27,372 nucleotides of DNA from Patescibacteria group bacterium (GTDB lineage Bacteria > Patescibacteriota > Patescibacteriia > Patescibacteriales > GWC2-42-12): NCBI GenBank assembly GCA_018827685.1, contig JAHJXD010000053.1:1-27372 (forward strand), written 5' to 3'. A program made the translations under genes and the position numbers. The number at the start of each line of letters is the position of its first letter. The first letter of the stretch is position 1. Of this stretch, positions 14,242 through 21,651 are shown piece by piece. Under the pieces are notes generated by a model. The model was given only the letters and a program-made list of their open reading frames with translations, had not been told where the DNA came from and did not search any database.

Positions 14242-15309
14242 TTAATTTTTCGTTATTATTTCTGAAATTATTTTCCATCTTCTTTGTTTTTCTTCTTTTG
14301 TTACATTATCTTTTAATTTATAAGCAGATGTTCCTGGTCTTGGCGAATATTTGGAAATATAGGCTTTATCAAATTTTATTTTTTTTACCAAATCAACTGT
14401 ATTTTCAAATTGTTTTCTTGTTTCACTCGGAAAACCGACAATAATGTCAGTGGAAATTTTAACTTCAGGAATTTTTTTCTGAATTTTTTTTATCAAATTC
14501 AAATAATTTTCTCTTGTATAACCCCGATTCATTTTTTTTAAAATTTTATTATCACCTGACTGAATCGGCAAATGAATATAATGGCAAACTTTTTCGCAAT
14601 CAGCAATGGTTTTAATCAACTTGTCAGACATATCTTTTGGATGACTGGTCAAAAATTTAATACAAAAATCTCCTTTAATATTATTTGTCATTTTAAGCAA
14701 ATCAGAAAAATCAATTTTTCCTGATTTATAGCTATTGACATTTTGCGCGATTAAAATTATTTCTTTATAACCTTTTTTTACTAAATTTTTAACTTCTTTT
14801 AATATATTTTCTGCCGGCCGATAAACTTCCCTGCCGCGCGCGTAAGGCACTACGCAATAAGAACAAAAATTATTACAACCATTGCCGATTGGTACATAAG
14901 CGCTAAATTTAGATTCGTATTTTGGCTGTATGTTTAAATAATCATTCTGATATTTGGCATTTAACATTTGACATTGATTTAATATTGGAAATTTGTCATT
15001 TGTTATTTGACCAATTGGCATCCATAAATCAACATAATTTTTAAGTCTTGTTTTTACATCTTCCCTATTTACTAAACATCCTGTTAAAATTATTTTCACT
15101 TTTGAATTTTTCTTTTTTATGTTTGGTATAAGACCATAAATTCTATTTTCAGCCGATTGCCTAACTCCGCAAGTATTAACCAAAACTAAATCGGCCTGAT
15201 ATTTATTATCAGACCGTTTGTAACCAAATTTTTCCAGCCTGCCTGCTATTCTTTCACTATCACTCTTATTCATCTGGCAGCCGATTGTAATAATATGATA
15301 TTTTTTCAT
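14242..15309 (-). CDS. miaB: tRNA-2-methylthio-N6-dimethylallyladenosine synthase MiaB (no TRAM domain)
   Basis: A 355-aa radical-SAM methylthiotransferase. The N-terminal UPF0004 domain has its three cluster cysteines in TIGCQMNKSD, LVNTCGVRQSAENR and ILTGCLVN. The radical-SAM motif is GNGCNNFCSYCVVPYARGRE (CxxxCxxC), followed by YKEIILIAQNVNSYKSG, SHPKDMSD, HLPIQSGDNKILKKMNRGYT and STDIIVGFPSETRKQF. It ends at RRWKIISEIITKN, about 80-90 residues short of the family norm, so the tRNA-binding TRAM domain is absent. It adds the methylthio group to i6A37. It overlaps the dnaJ stop by 4 bp and precedes miaA, the next pathway gene. Two clusters of 7-bp repeats are translated between the two catalytic domains (about residues 97-121). 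Confidence 0.93.
   Translation of the reverse strand: MKKYHIITIGCQMNKSDSERIAGRLEKFGYKRSDNKYQADLVLVNTCGVRQSAENRIYGLIPNIKKKNSKVKIILTGCLVNREDVKTRLKNYVDLWMPIGQITNDKFPILNQCQMLNAKYQNDYLNIQPKYESKFSAYVPIGNGCNNFCSYCVVPYARGREVYRPAENILKEVKNLVKKGYKEIILIAQNVNSYKSGKIDFSDLLKMTNNIKGDFCIKFLTSHPKDMSDKLIKTIADCEKVCHYIHLPIQSGDNKILKKMNRGYTRENYLNLIKKIQKKIPEVKISTDIIVGFPSETRKQFENTVDLVKKIKFDKAYISKYSPRPGTSAYKLKDNVTKEEKQRRWKIISEIITKN
14948..15020. repeat. Two heptamer clusters inside miaB
   Basis: Units TGATATT, TGGCATT, TAACATT, TGACATT occupy 14948-14975, and TTGTCAT, TTGTTAT, TTGACCA, ATTGGCA occupy 14993-15020. Both have exact 7-bp spacing and lie in the coding sequence of the linker between the UPF0004 and radical-SAM domains (translated QCQMLNAKYQND). 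Confidence 0.6.
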
Positions 15310-16403
15310 AAACCAAACTCTTTTAATAATTCTTTTTGCTTGCGGGTTAAATTAATCGGCGTTTTAACAATAACTTCAACCAAATGATCTCCGCGGCCAT
15401 GTCTATTCAAATACGGCACGCCTTTGTTGCGCAAAATAAAAACTCTGCCCGATTGCGTGCCTTCGGGAATTTTTAATTCTACATGTCCATCCACAGTAGC
15501 CACTTCAATCTTATCGCCTAAAGCGGCTTGAGAAAAACTAATTTGCGCGCGAGATTTTATATTAACGCCGTCGCGCTCAAAACCGCGGCCAGAATTAACT
15601 CTTATTTTTAAATATAAATCGCCATCTTGAGCGCCTTTAGCCGCAGCCTCGCCCTGACCGGATAATCTTATGGTTTCATTATTATCAATACCAGCAGGAA
15701 TTTTAACTTTTAAATTAACTATTTTATGGACTAATCCTGCGCCGTGGCAAGCTGAACACTTTTCTTTAAAAATTTTACCTTCTCCGCGGCAGGCTTCGCA
15801 CTCCATCTGCGTTTGCATATTGCCTAAAATTGTCCGCTGAACTCTAATCACGCGCCCCTTGCCGCCGCAAGTTTTACAAACAATAACTTCTGCGCCAGGC
15901 TTCCTGCCATCACCTTGACATTCAGAACATTTAACTGTTTTTTTTAAACTAATTTCTTTTTCCACGCCAAAAACCGCTTGGCTAAAATCAATGGTTAAAA
16001 GTACCTGAATATCACTGCCGCGCTTAGAACTTTGCCGTCGATGTCGTGAGCTACCGCCGGAAAAGCCAAACACATCGCCCAGCCCGCTAAAAATATCCCC
16101 TAAATCGTCCATATTAATATTAAAACCATTAGTAGCGCCGGTAAAATCCCTAAAACCGTCAAAGCCATGGAAACCGCCTTCAGCCTGGGCTTGTTCAAAA
16201 GTTGAGCCAAACTGGTCGTACTGCGAGCGTTTTTTTTGATCACTTAAAACCTGATAAGCTTCATTGATTTCTTTAAATTTAACTTCGTCGCCGCTCTTTT
16301 TATCCGGGTGATGCTGATGCGCCAGCGCGCGAAAAGCTTTCTTAATCTCATCCTGCGAAACATTCTTGTCAACGCCCAATATATGGTAGTAATCTTTAGA
16401 CAT
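15306..16403 (-). CDS. dnaJ: Chaperone protein DnaJ
   Basis: A 365-aa type I Hsp40. J domain YYHILGVDKNVSQDEIKKAF with the HPD triad (QHHPDKKSGDE); a Gly/Phe region (about 75-125); four zinc knuckles CSECQGDG, CKTCGGKG, CEACRGEG and CSACHGAG; then two client-binding beta domains (VNLKVKIPAGIDNNETIRLSG and RGDHLVEVIVKTPINLTRKQ). It delivers unfolded clients to DnaK and stimulates its ATPase. It follows dnaK by 46 bp and overlaps miaB by 4 bp. Length and motifs are normal. ATG start without a Shine-Dalgarno sequence. Confidence 0.98.
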   Translation of the reverse strand: MSKDYYHILGVDKNVSQDEIKKAFRALAHQHHPDKKSGDEVKFKEINEAYQVLSDQKKRSQYDQFGSTFEQAQAEGGFHGFDGFRDFTGATNGFNINMDDLGDIFSGLGDVFGFSGGSSRHRRQSSKRGSDIQVLLTIDFSQAVFGVEKEISLKKTVKCSECQGDGRKPGAEVIVCKTCGGKGRVIRVQRTILGNMQTQMECEACRGEGKIFKEKCSACHGAGLVHKIVNLKVKIPAGIDNNETIRLSGQGEAAAKGAQDGDLYLKIRVNSGRGFERDGVNIKSRAQISFSQAALGDKIEVATVDGHVELKIPEGTQSGRVFILRNKGVPYLNRHGRGDHLVEVIVKTPINLTRKQKELLKEFGL

Positions 16404-16449
16404 AATATAGATAGTTTAAAGCGCAAAATCGTAATAATTTAATATTTTT

Positions 16450-18369
16450 CTACTTTTTTTCAGTAAATTCTCCTTCAATAGGATTTTCTTCTTTTTTCTT
16501 ATCACCAGCTCCGGCATCGCCGCCTGTTTGTTCGCCAATCGGATTGTCTGCCGTAGGATTAGCTGAAGCAGCCTGGTACATTGCAGCGCCTATTTTTTGC
16601 GCAACGACATTTAATTCGTCTAATTTCCTTTTTATTTCATCAGACTGATCCGCGTCTTTAACTTTTTTCAAAGCCTCAATTTTTTCTTCAAGCTTTTTTT
16701 TATCTTCAGGTTTTATTTTGTCTCCAGAGTCTTTAATCAATTTTTCTGTCTGAAAAATAACAGCTTCAGCCTGATTTTTAATTTCTATTTGTTCTCTCTT
16801 TTTCTTATCTTCATCAGCATGCAATTCTGCTTCTTTTTTCATTTTTTCTATCTCTTCTTTGCTTAAACCTGAAGAAGCGGTAATAACAATTTTTTGCTCT
16901 TTATTAGTCGCCCTATCTTTGGCTTTAACATTAACAATACCATTAGCGTCAATATCAAAACTTACTTCAATCTGCGGAACACCGCGAGGCGCGGAAGGAA
17001 TGCCGTCCAAGATAAATCTGCCTAAAGTTTTATTATCAGCAGCCATTGGCCGTTCGCCCTGCAACACATGAATTTCAACACTGGTCTGACCATCTGCTGC
17101 TGTTGAAAAAACTTGCGATTTGGAAGTTGGAATAGTGGTATTCTTTTCAATTAAAGCCGTGGCTACGCCGCCCAAAGTTTCAATGCCCAAAGTTAATGGA
17201 GTAACATCAAGCAAAAGCACGTCTTTCACATCTCCTTGCAGTACGCCTGCTTGCACAGCCGCGCCAACCGCGACTACTTCATCCGGATTAACGGTTAAAT
17301 TAGGCTCTTTGTTAAAAAATTCTTTAACAATTTTTAACACTAATGGCATACGAGTCATGCCTCCAACCATTATTACTTCATTAATATCTTTAACTTCCAT
17401 CCCAGCGTCTTTTAAAGCTGTTTTTACCGGACCAATAGTTTTTTGCACTAAATCCCCTATTAATTCTTCTAATTTAGCCCTGGTTATTTTCATTACTAAG
17501 TGCAATGGTCTGCCGCCTGAATCAACCATAATAAATGGCTGATTGATTTCGGTTTCTGGCATGGTAGAAAGTTCAATCTTGGCTTTTTCAGCAGCTTCTT
17601 TAATTCTTTGCAAAGCTAATGGATCTTTTGACAAGTCCACGCCCTGGTCTTTTTTAAACTGTTCTATTATCCATGCGATTATTCTTTGATCAAAATCGTC
17701 TCCGCCAAGATGCGTATCGCCATTGGTTGATTTTACTTCCACTGTATCAGCGCTGATGTCTAAAATTGAAATATCAAATGTGCCTCCGCCTAAATCATAA
17801 ACAGCGATTTGTTCTCCTTTTTTCTTTTCAAAACCATAAGCCAAGGCAGCCGCGGTAGGTTCATTGATAATTCTTTTTACATCAAGTCCTGCGATTTTGC
17901 CAGCATCTTTTGTGGCTTGCCTTTGGCTGTCATTAAAATAAGCGGGAACCGTAATAATAGCTTCAGTAATTTTTTCACCTAACTTGGCTTCAGCATCTGA
18001 TTTAAGTTTTGCCAAGATCATTGCTGAAACTTCCTGCGGAGTATATTCCTTATCTCCCATTTTAACTTTAACTCCATCCTTGTCTTTAATAATTTTATAA
18101 GGCATAACTTTTAAATCCCTCTGTACTTCATCATCTTCAAAACTTCTGCCGATCAATCGCTTAATTGAAAAAACAGTGTTTTCCGGATTGGTAATCGCTT
18201 GTCGTTTTGCCGGCGTACCAACTAATCGTTCATTGTTTTTTGTCATTGCCACAATAGAAGCAGTTGTTCTATTGCCTTCAACATTTTCCAAAATCTTCGG
18301 CTGTCCGCCTTCAATAATAGCCATCGCGCTATTAGTAGTGCCTAAATCAATCCCTAAAATTTTTGACAT
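16450..18369 (-). CDS. dnaK: Chaperone protein DnaK (Hsp70)
   Basis: A 639-aa Hsp70. The ATPase domain shows LGIDLGTTNSAMAIIEGGQP, ITVPAYFNDSQRQATKDAG, VYDLGGGTFDISILDI and VIMVGGMTRMPLV. The linker and substrate domain follow (DVLLLDVTPLTLGIETLGGV, QGERPMAADNKTLGRF), then the helical lid and a Gly/Ala/acidic tail (GGDAGAGDKKKEENP, EFTEKK). It binds exposed hydrophobic segments in an ATP cycle with DnaJ and GrpE, both encoded in the same operon. No CIRCE element lies directly upstream; the 104-bp gap to the nudix gene holds a palindromic repeat instead, so expression probably comes from the hrcA promoter. Confidence 0.99.
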   Translation of the reverse strand: MSKILGIDLGTTNSAMAIIEGGQPKILENVEGNRTTASIVAMTKNNERLVGTPAKRQAITNPENTVFSIKRLIGRSFEDDEVQRDLKVMPYKIIKDKDGVKVKMGDKEYTPQEVSAMILAKLKSDAEAKLGEKITEAIITVPAYFNDSQRQATKDAGKIAGLDVKRIINEPTAAALAYGFEKKKGEQIAVYDLGGGTFDISILDISADTVEVKSTNGDTHLGGDDFDQRIIAWIIEQFKKDQGVDLSKDPLALQRIKEAAEKAKIELSTMPETEINQPFIMVDSGGRPLHLVMKITRAKLEELIGDLVQKTIGPVKTALKDAGMEVKDINEVIMVGGMTRMPLVLKIVKEFFNKEPNLTVNPDEVVAVGAAVQAGVLQGDVKDVLLLDVTPLTLGIETLGGVATALIEKNTTIPTSKSQVFSTAADGQTSVEIHVLQGERPMAADNKTLGRFILDGIPSAPRGVPQIEVSFDIDANGIVNVKAKDRATNKEQKIVITASSGLSKEEIEKMKKEAELHADEDKKKREQIEIKNQAEAVIFQTEKLIKDSGDKIKPEDKKKLEEKIEALKKVKDADQSDEIKRKLDELNVVAQKIGAAMYQAASANPTADNPIGEQTGGDAGAGDKKKEENPIEGEFTEKK

Positions 18370-18382
18370 ATTGTTTCATACT

Positions 18383-18455
18383 GTCATTGCGAGCGACTCC
18401 CCCTTTGTCATTCCCGCGAAAGCGGGAATCCAGGTTTAAGCGCATCGCAATGGCA
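18383..18455. repeat. REP-like nested palindrome in the nudix-dnaK gap
   Basis: Outer arms CATTGCGA (18385-18392) / TCGCAATG (18445-18452) enclose a perfect hairpin ATTCCCGC-GAAA-GCGGGAAT (18410-18429). The left flank CCCCCTTTGTCA is the reverse complement of the core half of the grpE and miaA repeat. Elements with TGTCATTGCGAGC and CATTCCCGCGAAAGCGGGAA are common dispersed repeats in unrelated bacteria. Confidence 0.8.
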
Positions 18456-18473
18456 AATTAAGTTATTAAATTT

Positions 18474-18905
18474 TTATTCCAATGTTTTTAAAAACTCAAA
18501 CAATTTTTCGTGCAGTGAAGTCGTAAAATACTTTTTAACATCAGTTGGTTTAATCCATTTTATTTCAACAAACCTTCCGCCCGCCTTTTCAACTCCGCCC
18601 GTTGGTTCGCATAAATAATAGACCGACAGAAACTCGCGTTTTTCCGGATAAGTCTTGGCAAAAATAATTTTATTAACTTTAACATCAAGGCCGGTTTTTA
18701 TTTTTACCTCGGCTTTTATATTGTCTTCAAGGTCATTTTCATAATCCGGACACCCGCCGGGAAATGACCAGGCAAGCTCTTTAATATGCGGATCATTCTC
18801 TCTCCGCCCTAGCAATATCATTTTCGTTGCGGGATTATAAACAACACCGAGCACATTAACTAAAAATACTCCTTTACTTAATTTTTCCCAATTTGTATTA
18901 TTCAT
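18474..18905 (-). CDS. Nudix-fold protein with degenerate Nudix box
   Basis: A 143-aa Nudix-like protein. FLVNVLGVVYNPATKMILLG and LAWSFPGGCPDYENDLEDNI lead into AEVKIKTGLDVKV, which aligns with the Nudix box Gx5Ex7REUxEExGU. The early Glu and the RE glutamate are kept, but Arg is Ala and the metal-binding Glu-Glu pair is Ile-Lys, so pyrophosphohydrolase activity is doubtful. The rest (FLSVYYLCEP, RFVEIKWIKPTDVKKYF) is normal. It sits between hsp20 and dnaK in the heat-shock run, an unusual neighbour. It could be a non-catalytic nucleotide sensor, but this is speculation. ATG start, no Shine-Dalgarno sequence. Confidence 0.8.
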   Translation of the reverse strand: MNNTNWEKLSKGVFLVNVLGVVYNPATKMILLGRRENDPHIKELAWSFPGGCPDYENDLEDNIKAEVKIKTGLDVKVNKIIFAKTYPEKREFLSVYYLCEPTGGVEKAGGRFVEIKWIKPTDVKKYFTTSLHEKLFEFLKTLE

Positions 18906-18939
18906 AAATTTTATGTTAATTCTTATTAAACAGATTAGC

Positions 18940-18974
18940 GTTATGCGTTACGAGTTATGAGTTATGAGTTACGC
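18940..18974. repeat. Heptamer tandem repeat, five units, GTTATGA/GTTACGA type
   Basis: GTTATGC, GTTACGA, GTTATGA, GTTATGA, GTTACGC in a row. The reverse complement of the unit family (TCGTAAC, TCATAAC) is a rotation of the AACTCGT family at 3788-3885. The hsp20 stop codon and its last codons are inside the array. Confidence 0.85.
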
Positions 18975-19402
18975 GATTTCCCCGTCTTTATTTTAATCAT
19001 CTTTGGTTTAGCTTCTGGAGCTTTAGGAACAACAATTTTCAAAATACCGTTAACAGCTTCGGCCGAAGCCTTTTCGCCAATTACATGCGAAGGCAATGGC
19101 ACGCTTCGATAAAAACTTCCGCGTCTGATTTCTTTTCTGTAATAATTTTTCTCTTCAACTTCGCTTTTCTTTTCGCTTTCACCTTTAATAATTAAAACAT
19201 CATTTTCAATAGAAATATCAACCTTTTCCGGATCAATGCCTGCTAATTGCGTTTCCACGTAAACTTTATCTTTGTCTTGATAAACATCCACGGCCGGCAC
19301 ATAACCGGTCATTCCACTTCTGGATGGCATGAAATTTTCAAACATTTTGTCCATATCCTCAAAAGGTTCAAATAATGGAGCCCATTTAATAATTGATGAC
19401 AT
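18962..19402 (-). CDS. Small heat-shock protein Hsp20 (alpha-crystallin type)
   Basis: A 146-aa sHsp from the ATG at 19402 (SSIIKWAPLFEPFEDMDKMF). I chose it because an AAGGAG Shine-Dalgarno sits 9 nt upstream, one of the few in host genes here; an ATG 11 codons further up is in frame. The alpha-crystallin domain covers about 40-135: VPAVDVYQDKDKVYVETQLA, GIDPEKVDISIENDVLIIKG, FYRSVPLPSHV and NGILKIVVPKAPEAKPK, including the A-x-x-x-G-I-L-x-I motif. It holds unfolding proteins for DnaK. It lies between grpE and nudix/dnaK. Its final codons (RNS and stop) derive from a heptamer repeat. Confidence 0.96.
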   Translation of the reverse strand: MSSIIKWAPLFEPFEDMDKMFENFMPSRSGMTGYVPAVDVYQDKDKVYVETQLAGIDPEKVDISIENDVLIIKGESEKKSEVEEKNYYRKEIRRGSFYRSVPLPSHVIGEKASAEAVNGILKIVVPKAPEAKPKMIKIKTGKSRNS

Positions 19403-19476
19403 AAACTTTTTCTCCTTCTTCTGCGTTAATTCCATATAAGGACAGTCCCATATATTAGAATTAATGCAAAAATTAA

Positions 19477-20334
19477 TTAATATTTGACTTTATACACCGC
19501 CACTTTTGCCGCTTCAATAATTTTGCCATTTAGTTTATAGCCAGCCTTAATCTGTCGCGCCACAAGACCGTCTAATTTATTTTCATTTGTTTCTTTATTG
19601 CTAATCGCTTCCATGGTGTTATGATCAAATTTTTTATCTATAATTTTCACTTCTTCAACTCCATTTTTTTCTAAAACATCCTTGAATTGCTTGATCACAT
19701 GTTTCACTCCTTCAAGCCAGTCATCACTTGATTTATTTTCTCCGCCTTGACAATGCTCTATGGCCATTTTTAAATGATCATATACAGGTAAAATTTCTTT
19801 TAGCATTTGTTCATTAGCGTAAATCGCGAATTCCATTTTTTCTCTGGCGGTCTGCTTTAATAAATTCTGATAATCAGCTATCGCTCGCTTATACTTTGCT
19901 TCAAAATTTTCTCCGCCTTGACAAAGGGGGGTAGGGGGATTTTCGCTATTTTCTCCCCCTTGACAAAGGGGGCTGGGGGGATTTTCACTATTTTCTCCCC
20001 CTTGACAAAGGGGGCTGGGGGGATTTTCACTATTTTCTCCCCCTTGACAAAGGGGGGTAGGGGGATTTTCACTATTTTCTCCCCCTTGACAAAGGGGGGT
20101 AGGGGGATTTTCACTTTCTTGATTACCAACATATTCAAATCTATTTATTTTTTTACCGTCTATCTCAATTTGGCTTAAAAAATTTTTTTTCAACCTAACC
20201 CAAATTTTACCATCGGCAGTTGATTGATAAACAACTACTTCTTCTTTATTTTCACTATTATAACCTAAATATAAAATACTATATTTTCCTCCTCTATAAT
20301 GCCTGTAAATCCCCTGTTTTATTTCTTCTGCCAT
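19477..20334 (-). CDS. grpE: DUF1653-GrpE fusion with repeat-encoded linker
   Basis: 285 aa from ATG 20334, 4 bp after the hrcA stop. Residues 5-69 (KQGIYRHYRGGKYSILYLGY, VVVYQSTADGKIWVRLKKNF, IEIDGKKINRFEYV) match DUF1653, a small domain otherwise found alone. Residues 74-143 are five copies of a 14-aa unit SENPP(T/S)PLCQGGEN. Residues 144-285 are GrpE: AIADYQNLLKQTAREKMEF, ILPVYDHLKMAIEH, LEGVKHVIKQFKDVLEKNGV, FDHNTMEAISN and GYKLNGKIIEAAKVAVYK. GrpE is the nucleotide exchange factor of DnaK. Another scrap of the repeat (HCQGGEN) lies within the GrpE helix region. The repeat unit contains a cysteine per copy. Confidence 0.93.
   Translation of the reverse strand: MAEEIKQGIYRHYRGGKYSILYLGYNSENKEEVVVYQSTADGKIWVRLKKNFLSQIEIDGKKINRFEYVGNQESENPPTPLCQGGENSENPPTPLCQGGENSENPPSPLCQGGENSENPPSPLCQGGENSENPPTPLCQGGENFEAKYKRAIADYQNLLKQTAREKMEFAIYANEQMLKEILPVYDHLKMAIEHCQGGENKSSDDWLEGVKHVIKQFKDVLEKNGVEEVKIIDKKFDHNTMEAISNKETNENKLDGLVARQIKAGYKLNGKIIEAAKVAVYKVKY
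19906..20115. repeat. Five tandem 42-bp palindromic units in the grpE linker
   Basis: TTGACAAAG recurs at 19918, 19960, 20002, 20044 and 20086, an exact 42-bp period. Each unit has the hairpin core CCCCCTT-GAC-AAAGGGGG followed by GGGGGATTTTCACTATTTTC. Units differ by a few bases (GGGTA or GGCTG). A partial copy (TTTTCTCCGCCTTGACAA) lies near 19735-19752 in the same gene, and a related one in miaA. No spacers of varied sequence exist, so it is not a CRISPR. Confidence 0.95.
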
Positions 20335-20338
20335 AAAT

Positions 20339-21025
20339 TTATTTTTCAATTAACATATTATTTATAAACTTTATCAAAGCTAAATTTTTTTCATAATCCA
20401 TTCTCATCGGCCCTAAAATTCCTACCAAGCCGATGTTTTCGTTCAGTCTGTATTTGGCAATAACCGCGCTACAATGCGCGCTAAACGGATTTTTTGATCC
20501 AAGCAAAATTTGCGGTCCGTATTTTAAGTCATTAAAAATGCCATCAATTACTTCATCAATCCGATCAATAACTTCGGAAATATCGTAAATACTGTTTGTT
20601 TCATGAAATTCAGGCTGGTGAAGCAAATTAGAAATTCCAGTATAGTAAAGATTATGTTTATAAAAAGCCCAAAAAATCGCGTTGTTTGAAACTTTAGCCA
20701 AGGCCTTTGCGGCTTGCTTAAAATTTATTTCATTTTTTTCAGCTAATACTTTTTCAAAAATTCTTGCTTCATTTTCATTTAATTTCTTTTCACTTAAATT
20801 TTCCAAATAAAAATTATAAGCTTTTTCAGTTGGAACACGACCGGATGAAGTGTGTGGTTGCGCGATATATCCTGCTTCTTCCAATTCCGCCATTTCATTT
20901 CTAATTGTTGCTGAAGAAATATTCAAATGATATTTATCAACCAAACTTCCAGAACCTACTGGCAAAGCGATTTTTATATATTCTTTAATAATAGTTTTCA
21001 AAATCAGTTCTTTTCTTTTGTCCAT
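20339..21025 (-). CDS. hrcA: Heat-inducible transcription repressor HrcA (short form)
   Basis: A 228-aa HrcA. The N-terminal winged helix is clear (LKTIIKEYIKIALPVGSGSL, SSATIRNEMAELEEAGYIAQ, PHTSSGRVPTEKAYNFYL). The C-terminal domain is shortened: it retains NIGLVGILGPMRMDYEKNLA but has lost roughly 100 residues against the 340-aa family norm. HrcA represses heat-shock genes by binding CIRCE, and a perfect CIRCE lies just upstream, so it controls itself and the grpE-hsp20-dnaK-dnaJ run. The ATG at 21025 is 6 nt from the -10 box, implying a leaderless transcript. Confidence 0.95.
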   Translation of the reverse strand: MDKRKELILKTIIKEYIKIALPVGSGSLVDKYHLNISSATIRNEMAELEEAGYIAQPHTSSGRVPTEKAYNFYLENLSEKKLNENEARIFEKVLAEKNEINFKQAAKALAKVSNNAIFWAFYKHNLYYTGISNLLHQPEFHETNSIYDISEVIDRIDEVIDGIFNDLKYGPQILLGSKNPFSAHCSAVIAKYRLNENIGLVGILGPMRMDYEKNLALIKFINNMLIEK

Positions 21026-21031
21026 AAAAAC

Positions 21032-21070
21032 ATTTTACACCAATTAGCACTCCCCTGTCAAGAGTGCTAA
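21032..21070 (-). promoter_or_regulatory. CIRCE operator overlapping the hrcA promoter
   Basis: A perfect CIRCE inverted repeat, TTAGCACTC-N9-GAGTGCTAA, occupies 21044-21070. On the minus strand the -35 TTGACA (21061-21056) lies mostly in the CIRCE spacer, with an 18-bp gap to a -10 TAAAAT (21037-21032) preceded by TG. HrcA bound to CIRCE would cover the -35 directly. Confidence 0.95.
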
Positions 21071-21147
21071 AAGCCTTTGGGGTTGACAGCTCATTTTTCT
21101 TGAAAAATTTACTGCTTTGGCGGCAAATTTTTTAGCACTTTTACAAA

Positions 21148-21197
21148 AAGAAAAAGCCCTCTTTGGATTTTCGTCATAGACGATTTCCGCAGAGGGC
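21148..21197 (-). terminator. Strong intrinsic terminator of the 120-aa gene
   Basis: On the minus strand GCCCTCT (21197-21191) pairs with AGAGGGC (21162-21156), with an inner GGAAATCGTC / GACGAAAATCC pairing, followed by TTTTTCTTTTT. It insulates hrcA from the upstream gene. Confidence 0.85.
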
Positions 21198-21212
21198 ATG
21201 AGAGACTACCTC

Positions 21213-21575
21213 TTAACTAACCGTAGCGGGCCGCAGCTCTTCCAGCTCTTCCTCGCTGGTTTCGATGTCCTCAAGAGTGAGACCACCCTTTTGGACTTCC
21301 TCGCGTAGATACTCGAGGAAGGAATCATAATAATCGGTCCTGAAGCGAAGATGCTTAAGCCACTCCTGGGCTAAGGCTTTACAACTCCTAACCCGCAGCT
21401 CTTCCAGCTCTTCCTCGCTGGTTTCGATGTCCTCAAGAGTGAGACCACCCTTTTGGACTTCCTCGCGTAGATACTCGAGAAAGGAGCCGTCGAGAAAGGA
21501 GCCGTAATGATCGGTCCCGGAGCGAAAATGTTTGAGCCACTTCCGGGCCTCTTTCGTGTGGTTTCCCATTTTCAT
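21213..21575 (-). CDS. Unknown two-repeat acidic protein, foreign-looking
   Basis: I do not recognise this 120-aa protein. It consists of two copies of one module: WLKHF/WLKHL, a variable FRSGTDHYGSFL or FRTDYYDSFL, then EYLREEVQKGGLTLEDIETS and EEELEELR. The modules are 54 codons apart and share an identical 87-bp DNA stretch, so duplication is recent. It has a strong ribosome site (AAGGCGGTGAT, 5-6 nt before ATG), its own promoter and a strong terminator. Its codons are visibly richer in G and C than the neighbours. It looks like an independently expressed acquired gene; the short acidic helical modules could bind protein or DNA-mimic targets, but nothing proves it. Confidence 0.7.
   Translation of the reverse strand: MKMGNHTKEARKWLKHFRSGTDHYGSFLDGSFLEYLREEVQKGGLTLEDIETSEEELEELRVRSCKALAQEWLKHLRFRTDYYDSFLEYLREEVQKGGLTLEDIETSEEELEELRPATVS
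21231..21479. repeat. 87-bp direct repeat within the 120-aa gene
   Basis: 21231-21317 and 21393-21479 are identical, offset 162 bp (54 codons). Beside it a 15-bp unit CGAGAAAGGAGCCGT is duplicated (about 21477-21505), giving GSFLDGSFLEYL in the protein. Confidence 0.9.
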
Positions 21576-21651
21576 AAAATCACCGCCTTTTTAAGGTTCA
21601 AATTTCACGATTCCCTCGTAGGGGTTACCAAATTATTGGATAACGCTCTTT

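Noticed and set aside
19430..19460. GGACAGTCC palindrome upstream of hsp20 as a second heat-shock operator
   Set aside because: It does not match CIRCE or another known heat-shock operator, and 9 bp of symmetry is too little to claim a site.
19906..20115. Regular 42-bp repeats resembling a CRISPR array
   Set aside because: The units are contiguous without variable spacers, are translated in frame as the GrpE linker, and no cas genes are present.
19918..20178. Long proline/glycine-rich ORFs on both strands across the grpE repeat
   Set aside because: They arise from the stop-free 42-bp repeat read in other frames; the GrpE frame alone continues into recognisable domains.
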